This document shows, one piece after another, positions 1 through 9,561 of a DNA stretch of 43,227 bases. The notes beneath the pieces were generated by a model, which saw nothing but the letters and a program-made list of their open reading frames with translations, was not told where the DNA came from and searched no databases. Numbering within the stretch: the first letter of the stretch is position 1; the number at the start of each line of letters is the position of its first letter. The translations under genes were made by a program, and so were the position numbers. The DNA is from a virus, in IMG/VR virus record IMGVR_UViG_3300042465_001934, positions 1 through 43,227 of that record. One strand, given 5' to 3'.

Positions 1-127
1 CACGACTACCAGAGCATTGGCGCACAGGCCGTGAACCATGTGGTCAACAAGCTGATGCTAGCCCTATTCGCACCAAGCCGCCCGTTCATTAAGTTGATGG
101 CCGGTAAGGACACCAAGGCCGCAGCGG
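1..127. repeat. Terminal overlap, copy 1 (assembly closure)
   Basis: These 127 bases are identical to 43101-43227. Both copies lie inside the portal coding sequence and are in the same reading frame, so joining the ends restores one intact gene. An exact 127-base overlap matches a common maximum assembler k-mer. It shows that the contig is circular, not that the virion DNA carries a 127-bp terminal repeat. Confidence 0.95.
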
Positions 128-1371
128 CCAAGGCTAACCTGACAGACGTGCAGCTTAACGAGGTACTCGCCAACGGTGAGCGCGAGGCGGTCAAGGAACT
201 GGATGCTCGGGCACAACGTCCTAAGCTGTACCAGATTCTGCGCCACCTAGTCGTTACAGGCAACGTCCTGTTGGTACTGGGCAAGAAGTCCATGCGCGTC
301 ATGGGCCTCAAGTACTTCCGCGTTAAGCGTGACGTTGAGGGTGAGGTTATGACTATCTGCATCCGTGAGGATGTGGAGTTCTCCGAGCTTGACAAAGCTG
401 TACGCACCCTGCTCAGTAAGCAATTTGTAGCGGAGACTGTAGTAGCGCATTACCGCTACATCACCCGCGACGAGCATGGGTACTACGTCATGCGACAGTA
501 CATCAACAACACCCTGCTGCCCAAAGAGTTCAATGGTAGGTGGACGGCTGAGAAACTACCGTACCGCGTACTAACATGGGACTTAGCTGACGAGTCTGAC
601 TATGGTACTGGCCTAGTCGAGGAATACATTGGCGACCTTGAGGCACTGAGCACCCTGTCAGAAGCCGTTGTCGATGGCGCTGTCTTGGCCTGCGAGGCCC
701 GCACGTTGGTTAACCCTACGGGGATGACTAGCGTAGAGGACATTAAGAACTCCGTGAATGGTGACGCCGTAGCCGGTACGCCTGCCGACATTGCCTCTGT
801 GCAACTTGGCCGGGCCGATGGCGTACAGGTAGCACAAAGCGTAAGCTCTGACTACGAGAAGCGAGTAGCCCGTGGCTTCCTTATGGGTAGTGCCGTGATC
901 CGCGATGCGGAACGTGTGACCCAAGAGGAAGTGCGCCTAACCGCTAACGAACTTGAGACTGCGTATGGTGGTGTCTATAGCACCCTCGCCGCTAGCTTGC
1001 AGCTACCCGTTGCTGGCTGGTTGTTTGCGTCCATCGGTATGCCGCTGGCTAGCACAGACATCAAGATCACTATCGTCACAGGGCTCGACGCCCTTAGCCG
1101 TAACGGTGACTTAGAGAACTTCCGGCTAGCAATGGCCGACCTAGCCACTATCAGTACACTGCCAGAGACTTTGCAGATCAGGCTTAAGATGGGCGACATC
1201 GCTACCTTTATCGGCCAAGGCCGTGGGGTAGACATGAGCAAGTTCCTCAAGAGCGAAGAAGAAGTACAGGCTATGCTACAGCAACAAGCACAACAACGTG
1301 CCGCAGAAGCTGCCGCCACACAAGCTGGCGTTACCGCCGCACAACCACAAGAAGGACCACCCGCACAATGA
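1..1371 (+). CDS. Portal (head-tail connector) protein, C-terminal 456 residues
   Basis: The frame is open from base 1 to the stop at 1369-1371. The first 50 codons lie at 42951-43100, so the whole protein is about 506 residues, close to the usual size of T7-type portals. Portals form the dodecameric ring at one capsid vertex through which DNA is packaged and ejected, and they dock the tail. The late-gene position, just before a scaffold-like gene and the capsid gene, is that of T7 gene 8. The C-terminus is rich in Gln and Ala. The stop overlaps the next start (ATGA at 1368). The family is assigned from recognisable T7 portal sequence features and order. Confidence 0.93.
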   Translation, partial: HDYQSIGAQAVNHVVNKLMLALFAPSRPFIKLMAGKDTKAAAAKANLTDVQLNEVLANGEREAVKELDARAQRPKLYQILRHLVVTGNVLLVLGKKSMRVMGLKYFRVKRDVEGEVMTICIREDVEFSELDKAVRTLLSKQFVAETVVAHYRYITRDEHGYYVMRQYINNTLLPKEFNGRWTAEKLPYRVLTWDLADESDYGTGLVEEYIGDLEALSTLSEAVVDGAVLACEARTLVNPTGMTSVEDIKNSVNGDAVAGTPADIASVQLGRADGVQVAQSVSSDYEKRVARGFLMGSAVIRDAERVTQEEVRLTANELETAYGGVYSTLAASLQLPVAGWLFASIGMPLASTDIKITIVTGLDALSRNGDLENFRLAMADLATISTLPETLQIRLKMGDIATFIGQGRGVDMSKFLKSEEEVQAMLQQQAQQRAAEAAATQAGVTAAQPQEGPPAQ

Positions 1372-2108
1372 CCGATCCAGTAGCTAACCCAGCGCCGAGC
1401 CCTGCTCCGGTCCCTGCCCCTACCCCGCTGACCCTTGACGTTGCACCAGTAGTTCCCGCTACCCCAGCAACACCAGAGCCTACCCCTAGTGAGCCTTCCG
1501 GTGAAGTAGTCTACGAGGCTACGGGTGACCGTGGTTTGGATATGGCCCTTGCCTTTATCGGCAAGCAGGGCTTCCCCGGGGACCACCCGGCAGTACAGGC
1601 CGCAGCCGAGGGGGACTTCTCCCTGTTGAAGGCCGAGCTTGCCGCTAAGGGCGTGCCCGGTTACGCTGAGTTCTTGGAACTGGGTGAGCAGGCATATGCC
1701 CGTACCCAAGAGAAGAACAAGGCTACGGCTGAGTCTGCCCGCAAGGCAGTGCATGATGTAGTCGGCGGTGAGGAAAGCTGGAAGGCTGTCCAAGCATGGG
1801 CCAGCGCTAATGCTACTCCTGAGGAGAAGGCTGAGATTAACGCTCAGCTATCTAAGGGTGGTCTTGCTGCGAAGGCTGCTGCCACCTATCTCGCTAACGC
1901 TTACAGTAAGGCAAACAACGTGACCCAAGAACCCAAAGATGTTACTAACGGTAACGGCGGCAAGCCTCCAGTATCTGACGGTAAGCTCTCCGCTGCTGAT
2001 TACGCCAAAGAGGTTAACGCCTTGAACATCAAGCTGCGCGGTCGCCTTGACGGTAGCCCTGAGTATGCTGCTTTGCAGACCCGTCGCCTTGCGGCAATCC
2101 CTCGCTAA
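1368..2108 (+). CDS. Capsid assembly scaffolding protein
   Basis: 246 residues. The first 50 or so are Pro/Ala/Thr-rich and probably disordered; the rest is Lys/Glu/Ala-rich and probably helical, and the C-terminus is basic, ending in Arg. This composition and the position between portal and major capsid genes are those of T7 gp9-like scaffolds, which nucleate prohead assembly and leave before DNA packaging. The start overlaps the portal stop (ATGA), which implies coupled translation. Scaffold sequences diverge fast, so the call rests mainly on order and composition. Confidence 0.88.
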   Translation: MTDPVANPAPSPAPVPAPTPLTLDVAPVVPATPATPEPTPSEPSGEVVYEATGDRGLDMALAFIGKQGFPGDHPAVQAAAEGDFSLLKAELAAKGVPGYAEFLELGEQAYARTQEKNKATAESARKAVHDVVGGEESWKAVQAWASANATPEEKAEINAQLSKGGLAAKAAATYLANAYSKANNVTQEPKDVTNGNGGKPPVSDGKLSAADYAKEVNALNIKLRGRLDGSPEYAALQTRRLAAIPR

Positions 2109-2122
2109 GCCTGCTTAGTCCA

Positions 2123-2137
2123 CTGATCCTATAATAC
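2123..2137 (+). promoter_or_regulatory. Candidate phage RNA polymerase promoter upstream of the capsid gene
   Basis: Reads CTGAT CCTATAATAC. It is a variant of the CTGnnCCTATACTATCG motif at 14228-14244 and 42011-42027, with the CTG and the CCTATA at the same spacing. It sits in the scaffold-capsid gap, where T7 has its strong phi10 promoter. A stem-loop follows seven bases downstream. The promoter role is inferred. Confidence 0.5.
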
Positions 2138-2143
2138 AAAAGT

Positions 2144-2158
2144 ACCCTCCTTGAGGGT
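2144..2158 (+). other. Stem-loop in the capsid gene leader
   Basis: ACCCTC, a 3-base loop, then GAGGGT make a perfect 6-bp stem with no strong T-run after it. It lies between the candidate promoter and the capsid ribosome site. It could stabilise the 5' end of the capsid mRNA, as T7 late leaders do, or serve as a processing site. Confidence 0.45.
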
Positions 2159-2189
2159 TGAGTATTTTCACACCTTAAGGAGTAGGCAT

Positions 2190-3197
2190 ATGCCACTTGA
2201 CGATAGCTATACCATTGTACGCCCCGGTCAGAGTAACTCTGCTGGGGCAACCAACGCCCTCCACATTGAGGAGTACACCGGCGTTGTAGAAGCCACCATC
2301 GAACGCAAGTCGGTTATCAAACCGTTCGTGCCAGTGCGCCCTGTTAAGGGCACGTCGATGATCTCCAACTTTGCCGTTGGTGAGTCCAGCTTGCAGAAGG
2401 TCACCCCCGGTGGCCCGCCCCTGGACGGCACGCTCAACGACTTCGCCAAGCGCGTCCTGACCGTTGATACCTTGATCGCTGCCCGTAGCGCCTTCGCCTT
2501 GCTGGAAACATTCCAGACCTCCTACGATGCCCGTAAGGAAGTCGGCATGGAGCACGGCAAGAAGATCGCTAAGTTCTTGGACCAAGCGTTCCTGATCCAA
2601 GCCATCAAGGCTGCTCAGTTCACTGAGTCTACCTACAAAGGCTCTGGCGCTGCTGGTAAGCCTGCTGGCCACTTCGGCGGTTCGCAGCAGACCTTGGCCT
2701 TGGCCGGTGATGCCCTCGATCCAGCTAAGCTGTACCAAGCCATCGCTGACCTGTTCGTCAAGATGGAGAATAAGGACGTTGATCCCCGCACCGATGACGT
2801 GATGATCGCTGTCAAGCCCGCCGAGTTCTATACTCTGTTGGCTAACGAGCAGTTGATCGACAGCACGTACATCACCTCCGAAGGCAATAGCGTTAAGGCG
2901 CACTTGCTCAAGGCTTACGGTGTGCCTGTTATCAGCACCAACAACAGTCCTGCTGGCTCGGTTATCTCCGGCCACTTGCTGTCCAACGCTGACAACAGCA
3001 ACGCCTATGATGGCGACTTTTCCAAGGTTGTGGCCTGTGCCTTCTCGCCCCGTGCGTTGATGGCCGGTGAAACAATCCCCTTGCAGACTGACGTGTTCTA
3101 CGACAAGCTGTACAAGCAGTGGTTCGTGGACGCTCACTTGGCCTTCGGTGTTACACCGAACCGTGCCGAGTACTCTGGTGTCATTCTGAAACCCTAA
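2190..3197 (+). CDS. Major capsid protein
   Basis: 335 residues, the usual length for T7 gp10A/phiKMV-type capsid proteins with the HK97 fold. The ATG at 2190 follows AAGGAG at 2177-2182 at good spacing; there is an upstream in-frame ATG at 2151 but no ribosome site for it. The gene has its own upstream motif and a tandem terminator downstream, as expected for the most abundant virion protein. Codon use is strongly biased to C-ending and G-ending codons compared with its neighbours (for example AAG, TTC, GGC), which fits high expression. Confidence 0.95.
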   Translation: MPLDDSYTIVRPGQSNSAGATNALHIEEYTGVVEATIERKSVIKPFVPVRPVKGTSMISNFAVGESSLQKVTPGGPPLDGTLNDFAKRVLTVDTLIAARSAFALLETFQTSYDARKEVGMEHGKKIAKFLDQAFLIQAIKAAQFTESTYKGSGAAGKPAGHFGGSQQTLALAGDALDPAKLYQAIADLFVKMENKDVDPRTDDVMIAVKPAEFYTLLANEQLIDSTYITSEGNSVKAHLLKAYGVPVISTNNSPAGSVISGHLLSNADNSNAYDGDFSKVVACAFSPRALMAGETIPLQTDVFYDKLYKQWFVDAHLAFGVTPNRAEYSGVILKP

Positions 3198-3213
3198 CAG
3201 GTTCCTAAGGCTT

Positions 3214-3239
3214 AGCCCTTCCTTAACCGGAGGGGCTTT
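3214..3239 (+). terminator. First of two tandem hairpins after the capsid gene
   Basis: AGCCCTTCC, loop TTAACC, then GGAGGGGCT form a 9-bp stem with one G-T wobble, followed by a short T stretch. It lies 16 bases after the capsid stop and is followed by a second, stronger terminator at 3261. Confidence 0.65.
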
Positions 3240-3260
3240 GCCCTTAGCAACTTTTACCCT

Positions 3261-3294
3261 ACCCCAATCTCTTAACTGAGGTTGGGGTTTTTTT
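3261..3294 (+). terminator. Rho-independent-type terminator after the capsid gene
   Basis: ACCCCAATCTC, loop TTAACT, then GAGGTTGGGGT form an 11-bp stem with one wobble and run straight into seven Ts. This is the best terminator in the window. It matches the place of T7 T-phi, which lies after gene 10 and partly stops late transcription so that the capsid protein is made in excess of tail proteins. Confidence 0.9.
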
Positions 3295-3312
3295 CCATTT
3301 TTGGAGTACCTC

Positions 3313-3924
3313 ATGTACACTACACTGCAAGTCGTGAACGACTGCTTAGCCACTATGGGTGAGGCACCCCTCAACTCCCTTAGCGAATCCCACGGCTTCA
3401 AAGGTTCCGCACTAAGGTGCCTGCAACAGGTCGATAGACAAACGCAATCGCGCGGGTGGTGGTACAACACTGAGGAAATGACGCTAACCCCCAGCCCTGA
3501 TGACAAGGCCATCTACCTGCCCGGTGATGTGGCTCGGGTTAACTTCGGCTTCATTAGCGTTACCGGCCATAACTGCGGGCAGTGGCAAGGGCGCTATGTC
3601 CAGCGTGGTCGTAGGCTTTACGATGTGACCAAAGGCACTTATGAGATTGAGGAAATCCTCACCGCTCAACTGATACGCCTTGTGCCTTTCCCCGACCTCC
3701 CCCTCTGTGTTGCTGAGCTTGTTGCCGCTGAGGCTGTGCTTAAGTTCCAGTCAGATTATGATGGCGATAACAACCGCAGGGTTGAGCTAGTGTCAGCCGT
3801 TAAAGATGCCCGTGTATGGGCTAACTCAGAAGACATCCGGCAGCGTCGGGTTAACCTCTACAACATCAACACACGCCTACAGCGCATCAAGCGCGTAACC
3901 TCACGGGCGCGGTTCTCTTACTAA
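3313..3924 (+). CDS. Tail tubular protein A (adaptor/gatekeeper)
   Basis: 203 residues, similar in size to T7 gp11. It forms the ring that joins the portal to the nozzle and closes the head after packaging. The ATG at 3313 follows GGAG at 3303-3306, just after the terminator; an in-frame TTG at 3301 gives four more residues but has no ribosome site. The middle of the protein has recognisable tail-tubular-A features, including the LPGDVARV stretch. It is followed by the large tail tubular B gene. Confidence 0.92.
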   Translation: MYTTLQVVNDCLATMGEAPLNSLSESHGFKGSALRCLQQVDRQTQSRGWWYNTEEMTLTPSPDDKAIYLPGDVARVNFGFISVTGHNCGQWQGRYVQRGRRLYDVTKGTYEIEEILTAQLIRLVPFPDLPLCVAELVAAEAVLKFQSDYDGDNNRRVELVSAVKDARVWANSEDIRQRRVNLYNINTRLQRIKRVTSRARFSY

Positions 3925-3932
3925 GGATTACT

Positions 3933-6458
3933 ATGAGAGCTTCTGGAAGTTATGAGAGCCTCATTCGCGGGGTGTCTCAACAAGTGCCCCATGATCGGGC
4001 CATCGGTCAGCACACTGCGCAAGTGAACATGCTATCTGATCCGGTCAACGGTCTTACGCGTAGACATGGCTCACAACTGGTAGCGGAGAAGAAGTTAACC
4101 TCCTTATCTGTTGCACAGTTTGCGGCGTATGCCCAAGACACTAACAGTTGGCGCACGCTGGAGGGCAGCTATAACCTTAACGACTACGTGGTGTTGTACC
4201 GCACCGCTGCACGCCCAGCCGGAGCCAGCCCCCTGCCATTAATGATCGTCTACTGCAAAACGACAAAGACTTTCCTGACCTTAACACGTAATGCCTCCGA
4301 CCCTTACCTCGATCAACTTGAGGAGGGGGGTATTAGCGCGGCCTGCTTTATCGGACGTTACCTTTTCATGGCAGGTAACACAATCACAAGTCAGGGTAGC
4401 GTTACACCTAAATGGAACACTGCTGACAACATGGCAAAGTCCGTTGTTTGGATCAGGGGAGGTGCCTATGGGCGCACATTCACTGCCGTTCTGACTAAGA
4501 CGGACGGCTCGCTGGTTAACTACTCAGCATCGACACCTCCTCAAACATACCCCGGCACATTAGACACGTCTGATATACTGACCAGCGACCCTGACTACAC
4601 TAAAAAAGTTAATGATAGAGTCAACGCGTATAACTCTGCTGTTAACTCATGGATAACCAGTAGTACTTACCAAGTACAGCCCGCGAACATGGCGGCCCTC
4701 GTTGCCCCCGAGCTAGTCGCCTTAGGTATATCTGCTACGGCGATGGGTAGTCACATTGTACTATCAGGCGTGCGTTCGATAAGCGTCAACGACGGCGGTG
4801 ACGGTAGCCTGCTGCGTAGTGTGGGCGATGAGGTGGACAGTGTAGACAAACTCAGCCCTTTACATTATGTAGGTAAGGTAGTAAAGGTAAGGGCACGTAG
4901 CTCTGACCAAGCATTTTACATGCAAGCTATATCAAAGACACCCTCGATAGCCTCAGGGGTGACCGAGGTTACATGGGTAGAGTGCGCAGGGGAAGAGTAT
5001 TCTGTGGATCAGGGACTGTTCTTTGGCACAGTAGACGGGGGCATTACTACCGCCTACCTCGCCAGTTCACCGGCCCTGCTTAATGCTATCTTCCCCTCCG
5101 ACCACCCGCAGTACGCAGTAAGTCAAGCCGGTGATGGATTCAGCGCACCTATTCCTTATGTTGGTAATCGCCGCATTACTTACTTAACGTCTTTTCAAGA
5201 TCGTCTACTCGTAGGTAGCGGGGGTGTAGTCGTGTGTTCTAAAATTGGGGACTACTTAAACTTTTTCCGTAGCACTGTGCTAAGCGTACCGGCAGATGAC
5301 CCATTTGAAATGAAGTCGCAGGGGCCTGATGATGACGTGCTGCGACATAGCGTACTGTATGACCAGAGCCTCGTAATCTTCGGAGACAAGCGGCAGTATG
5401 TCATTAGCGGTAAGGTGGCGCTAAGCCCGACCAATGCCAGCATGCCTGTCATGAGCGCCTATGCTGACGCGGCTATCTGTCCACCCCATGTGGCAGGTGG
5501 TCTAATCTTCTACGCTAAGAATGGGGAGCGCTTTGCTAGCGTCAACGAGATACAGCCGGGTCGCGGGTTGCAGAATAGCCCTGAATCGTTCCCAGCCAGT
5601 AGCCAGATTGATGACTACATGCTAGGTGCAGCCATCGAGCTTACCAGCAACGCTGAGCCTAGTACGTTGATAGTACGCACCACGGGCTCTCGCAACTCCG
5701 TATACACGTTCTTCTACGTAGATCGTCCTGACGGGCGCAAGGTTGATGCGTGGAGTCGCTGGGACTTCGATCCGGCCCTTGGCCTAGTCATTGGTATGAC
5801 GCCTACAACCGAAGGGGTACACCTGTACTACCTGAGGGAAGGTCACGATGGGGTGTACGTTGCGTGCGACCTCTGCCCTATGACGGTAGGTCTGTCTGAT
5901 CGCCCTTACTTGGATAGTCAGCGGCCAGTCGCCACGGTGATCGCAGGTACAGGTAGCGTGCGCGGCACCACATCCGGGCCTTGGATGGCCGCTTATGACT
6001 ACACCGCGGGTGAGCGCCAGTGGCTCGGCAGCACGTTGGCTGACTCGGGCGCGTTGGCCACAACCTATCCCGGGGTGCCGGGTATGGTGATCGGTGCGCC
6101 GCAGGTAGCTTACTTTGAGCCCACTAACCCCTACATGCGGGACGGTAACGGTAGTGCTATATTGTCGGGACGGTTAACCATCACCAGCATGCGTATTGCT
6201 ACGGCTGATAGCGCGGGCTTTAAGGCAGTGGTCGATGTAGCGGGCACTCAGCAAACTATCTCCTTCACAGGCCGGGTAGTGGGGCAGCCCAACGTCATTG
6301 GCGTTGAGCACATAAGCACTAACGAGCACACTGTTCCAATTGGGCGGGAGACTAGGGCGTACAGCCTGAGGCTATCCGCACGCTCATGGCTACCGTTTAC
6401 GGTCACGGCTATCGAGTGGTCGGGTCAATACTTCAATCGCACACAGCGGTTTACTTAG
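3933..6458 (+). CDS. Tail tubular protein B (tail nozzle)
   Basis: 841 residues, the normal size for T7 gp12-like nozzle proteins. Six copies form the tail tip that DNA passes through and to which fibres attach. The N-terminus has the family pattern of a Ser-rich start followed by LIRGVSQQVP and later LTRRHGSQ. An AAGGA site precedes the ATG. Directly downstream of tail tubular A, as in all T7-like phages. Confidence 0.94.
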   Translation: MRASGSYESLIRGVSQQVPHDRAIGQHTAQVNMLSDPVNGLTRRHGSQLVAEKKLTSLSVAQFAAYAQDTNSWRTLEGSYNLNDYVVLYRTAARPAGASPLPLMIVYCKTTKTFLTLTRNASDPYLDQLEEGGISAACFIGRYLFMAGNTITSQGSVTPKWNTADNMAKSVVWIRGGAYGRTFTAVLTKTDGSLVNYSASTPPQTYPGTLDTSDILTSDPDYTKKVNDRVNAYNSAVNSWITSSTYQVQPANMAALVAPELVALGISATAMGSHIVLSGVRSISVNDGGDGSLLRSVGDEVDSVDKLSPLHYVGKVVKVRARSSDQAFYMQAISKTPSIASGVTEVTWVECAGEEYSVDQGLFFGTVDGGITTAYLASSPALLNAIFPSDHPQYAVSQAGDGFSAPIPYVGNRRITYLTSFQDRLLVGSGGVVVCSKIGDYLNFFRSTVLSVPADDPFEMKSQGPDDDVLRHSVLYDQSLVIFGDKRQYVISGKVALSPTNASMPVMSAYADAAICPPHVAGGLIFYAKNGERFASVNEIQPGRGLQNSPESFPASSQIDDYMLGAAIELTSNAEPSTLIVRTTGSRNSVYTFFYVDRPDGRKVDAWSRWDFDPALGLVIGMTPTTEGVHLYYLREGHDGVYVACDLCPMTVGLSDRPYLDSQRPVATVIAGTGSVRGTTSGPWMAAYDYTAGERQWLGSTLADSGALATTYPGVPGMVIGAPQVAYFEPTNPYMRDGNGSAILSGRLTITSMRIATADSAGFKAVVDVAGTQQTISFTGRVVGQPNVIGVEHISTNEHTVPIGRETRAYSLRLSARSWLPFTVTAIEWSGQYFNRTQRFT

Positions 6459-6466
6459 GAGATAAC

Positions 6467-7168
6467 ATGGCAGCAATGCTAGCAATGATGGCCCTACAGG
6501 CCGTGTCGGGTCTATCGGCTGGCTACTCTGCATCGCAGGCTGCGGGTCGGCAGACCTTGATTAACAAGGCCAATGCCGATGCCGCTAACGTGGTACGTGG
6601 TGCGCGTAATGAGCTTGTGGTGGCTAAGGGGCGCGTGGCCCGGGCTAACCAAGCTGAGAACAATCGACGCACCCTGTACCAAGGTGGCCGTGCGGCTGAG
6701 GCTGCGGCTATGAACTATCGCCGTATGAGAGACAGTGCTACCAGTGATGACTTTGAAAGCCAGATCAGGATGGCTGAGCAGGCCGGTGCGGCTATAGCCT
6801 CGCAGGCGCTGGCCGGGGTAGGGGGCTCAGTGGTAGATGTAGTCAACGGTACTACAGCCTTGCGGAATGCCCGCGTCCAGCAGGCTCAGAAAGAGCGCAT
6901 GAAGGCCGCTGACTACGATGCCGGGCAGGTGCAGACTGACATCAAGCGGGCCACTATCCAGAGCCTTGATGATAGCAGTATCATTGATGACCTAGACTAC
7001 AACGTGGACTTGGGGTTAGAGGTACACCGCTCAGGTAACTTGTTCACTGACGTTATAGGAGGACAAGACCCTAGGAACATAGCTAACGTGTTAGGCGGTA
7101 TGAGTAACTTCTCATTCCGTAGTAAAGGCGATACGCCGCTCTCGCTCTATTCTGGGGCCGTGGGTTAA
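6467..7168 (+). CDS. Internal virion protein B (gp14-like)
   Basis: 233 residues. The ATG at 6467 follows TAGGAG, 8 bases after the nozzle gene stop. The N-terminus is hydrophobic and Ala/Met/Gly-rich (about residues 1-25), and a long Ala/Arg/Gln-rich helical stretch follows. T7 gp14 is ejected into the host outer membrane to start the DNA conduit, which fits this membrane-active N-terminus. Gene order (nozzle, gp14, gp15, gp16) supports the call. Confidence 0.88.
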   Translation: MAAMLAMMALQAVSGLSAGYSASQAAGRQTLINKANADAANVVRGARNELVVAKGRVARANQAENNRRTLYQGGRAAEAAAMNYRRMRDSATSDDFESQIRMAEQAGAAIASQALAGVGGSVVDVVNGTTALRNARVQQAQKERMKAADYDAGQVQTDIKRATIQSLDDSSIIDDLDYNVDLGLEVHRSGNLFTDVIGGQDPRNIANVLGGMSNFSFRSKGDTPLSLYSGAVG

Positions 7169-7182
7169 CTTAAGGAGCCGTC

Positions 7183-9552
7183 ATGGCAGAGAATACATTA
7201 GGTGCCCCCACTGAGGGGCTGGGTCAGACGGTGACCTTTTCAGCTAACACACCGGGCGGTACTTCCCAAGCTAGCGCTGGGCGGCAAGTGCAGCAACGCA
7301 CTGAGGTGCAGGGCGGGTTCGGCGGTAACGTCAACCGCGCCATACAGATTCCTGAGAGGGGGCCTGATCCCACCATGCAGGTACTGTTCAAGATGGGCGC
7401 TACCATCCTTGCCCCCGCCATCAAGGCAGAGCAAGAGGCAGGCTTTGTGCGCGGTATGCAGCAAGCTGCGGCAGGGCAGGCGGTTAACGACATCGTAGAG
7501 GAGCAGCCTTGGTACTCCAAAGCCTTTGGCACTACCGATGTGGTAGACGGTGCGCGGGCTTATACCGCCTTCTCCAAGGCCAGCGAGATTAGCACTAGCA
7601 TCCAAGCTGCTATGCCTGAGTTGCGTAAGCTGTCGGGCTCTCAGTTTGCTGAGCATGTGCAGCGACAGATCGCAAGTACTAAGACAGGCGACGAGGCTAC
7701 GGACACGATGGTGTTCCAGCAGGCCATGAAGCAGATGCCTGACCAGATGGCTCAGCAGACTAAGCATAACTATGTTTACAAGCAAGAGCGTATGGTGGAT
7801 GCCCAGCGGCAAGCTATGGGCGCGGCCCTCACTAACGTGGGCGTGGTTACTACTAAGTACCGCATGGCCGCACCCGGGGACGCTTTCCAACCCGCTGTAC
7901 AGAACGAGATTACTGATAGCATTGACGCTGACGGTGCTCGGGTAGGTGCGGTACAGGCGTTCGTTCGCCCTGAGGGTATGGACCCTAAGGTACACAGCCG
8001 TAACGTCACACTGGCGCTAGCTGCTGCTGCCTCTGAGGGTAATCTTGCTGGCGTGTACGCTATGCAGGATGCGGGCATTGTAGATCAGTTGCAAGACGAT
8101 GACAGGGTCCACGTGACCCGTGCCCTAGATGCTGCTGAACGTAAGGCTCGGTTACTGATCGACGCCCCGTTGGCTATCCAAGCCTCGCAGTGGCAGACGC
8201 TGGCTAACGATCCGACTACTGCGCCCGAGACTATCATATCCGGCGCTGCTGCGCTGAATGAACAGTACTCCCGGTTAACGGGTAGCCGTGAGCCGTTGGT
8301 GCCACAGGCTGCTACTGTGCGTGAACTGGTACAGCTTGAGACTTCTCGCATCAACGAGAGGCACCGCGAGGCTGCTAGGCTGACGGCGGCTGCGGCCAAG
8401 GCAGGTACTGCTGACGAGAAGCAAGAGCTACATAACCGCAAGATCGAGCTTGGCGCTGCTGCGTTTAGCACTGGCGCTGACTTTAGCTTCCTCAAGGAAC
8501 CCGAGGCTCAGGAGGCATGGGCCTACAAGCGTAGCGTTAGCACTGACGAGCAGTACTTCTCCGCTATGGCGGCTAGTGCTGAGCGCAGTGGCGGTGTGAA
8601 CAAGGCGTTCAAGGAAACTCTACAGACCGAGATTAACCTAGCCGTTAGTCAGAGTAACCCACAGACCTTGCATGATGTCTACACCAAGCACTACCTCCCG
8701 TTACGTACAGCGGCTAAGGCCCAAGGCACTAAGGTGGCGGCTACTTACTCCGGTGAGTATGCGGCTAAGATGGACGAGTATCATCGCTTCATACAGGCCA
8801 CCGGCCAAGTCTCCGAAGGCGACAAGGTAGTAGGCTTGCTCAAGTTCTCCCAGCCCCGGGCTAAGGTGGATAACAGTAAGGACGCCGCAGAGTTCCAGAA
8901 GGTTGCTGCTCAGAAGGGCGTATGGCAGACGTTAGGTAACTTGTTCGATGACAAGCCCCCGCTTGATGCTGAGCTAGCGCCACAGTTTGTGTCGGAGCTT
9001 ATGCCATACATGGACAACCTACCGTCTTCCTTGTCTACCAAGGACAAGCTGAAAGAGGCCGGTAAGATGGCGGGTATCGAGCAGTACGCCGGTACATACT
9101 GGAAGCGCGGCCTAGATCAGGCCCCTATCGAGCAGGCGCTGGTTAAGCCTGAGCGCAACGGTAAGCCTAACCCTACTCAAATCCAAGTGACTGAGTTGGA
9201 TGCGGCTATCAAGCTGGGGTTCTCACAGGCGCTGACTAAGGCCGGGCTAGTTGACTCTGGAGTGAGCGCATACCGTATGCCTGATGACAATGGTGAGGCT
9301 ATGTTCTACGTGCTGAGTAGCACAGACAAGGGGGAGCCTAACGGTATCCTAATCCGTGGCTCAGAGATTGAGTCAGCTTGGTCTAATAAGAAGCAAGCCG
9401 GTGTGCTAGAGGATATTGCGTACATGGAGAACGCCCTCAAGGCGGGTAGGGGTAGTGGCTCGGGTAGCAAGTTTACCAAGGACGAGGTTAAGGATTATCA
9501 AGATCGCATTAACCGCAAACTCATTGAGATTGGGCAACCGCCTAAATACTAA
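7183..9552 (+). CDS. Internal virion protein C (gp15-like)
   Basis: 789 residues, close to T7 gp15 in size. Strongly Ala/Gln/Glu/Lys-rich and predicted largely helical. In T7 this protein forms the periplasmic part of the ejection conduit with gp16. AAGGAG precedes the ATG. A short Gly/Ser-rich linker lies near the C-terminus (about residues 759-765). Assigned from size, composition and position between gp14-like and gp16-like genes. Confidence 0.87.
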   Translation: MAENTLGAPTEGLGQTVTFSANTPGGTSQASAGRQVQQRTEVQGGFGGNVNRAIQIPERGPDPTMQVLFKMGATILAPAIKAEQEAGFVRGMQQAAAGQAVNDIVEEQPWYSKAFGTTDVVDGARAYTAFSKASEISTSIQAAMPELRKLSGSQFAEHVQRQIASTKTGDEATDTMVFQQAMKQMPDQMAQQTKHNYVYKQERMVDAQRQAMGAALTNVGVVTTKYRMAAPGDAFQPAVQNEITDSIDADGARVGAVQAFVRPEGMDPKVHSRNVTLALAAAASEGNLAGVYAMQDAGIVDQLQDDDRVHVTRALDAAERKARLLIDAPLAIQASQWQTLANDPTTAPETIISGAAALNEQYSRLTGSREPLVPQAATVRELVQLETSRINERHREAARLTAAAAKAGTADEKQELHNRKIELGAAAFSTGADFSFLKEPEAQEAWAYKRSVSTDEQYFSAMAASAERSGGVNKAFKETLQTEINLAVSQSNPQTLHDVYTKHYLPLRTAAKAQGTKVAATYSGEYAAKMDEYHRFIQATGQVSEGDKVVGLLKFSQPRAKVDNSKDAAEFQKVAAQKGVWQTLGNLFDDKPPLDAELAPQFVSELMPYMDNLPSSLSTKDKLKEAGKMAGIEQYAGTYWKRGLDQAPIEQALVKPERNGKPNPTQIQVTELDAAIKLGFSQALTKAGLVDSGVSAYRMPDDNGEAMFYVLSSTDKGEPNGILIRGSEIESAWSNKKQAGVLEDIAYMENALKAGRGSGSGSKFTKDEVKDYQDRINRKLIEIGQPPKY

Positions 9553-9561
9553 AGGACACAC

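Noticed and set aside
1-127. 127-bp direct terminal repeat of the virion
   Set aside because: It lies inside the portal gene, where no T7-like phage has its ends, and its size matches an assembler k-mer.
2175-3512. 445-codon open frame on the minus strand
   Set aside because: A shadow of the capsid and tail tubular A genes; it crosses the tandem terminator and has no ribosome site.
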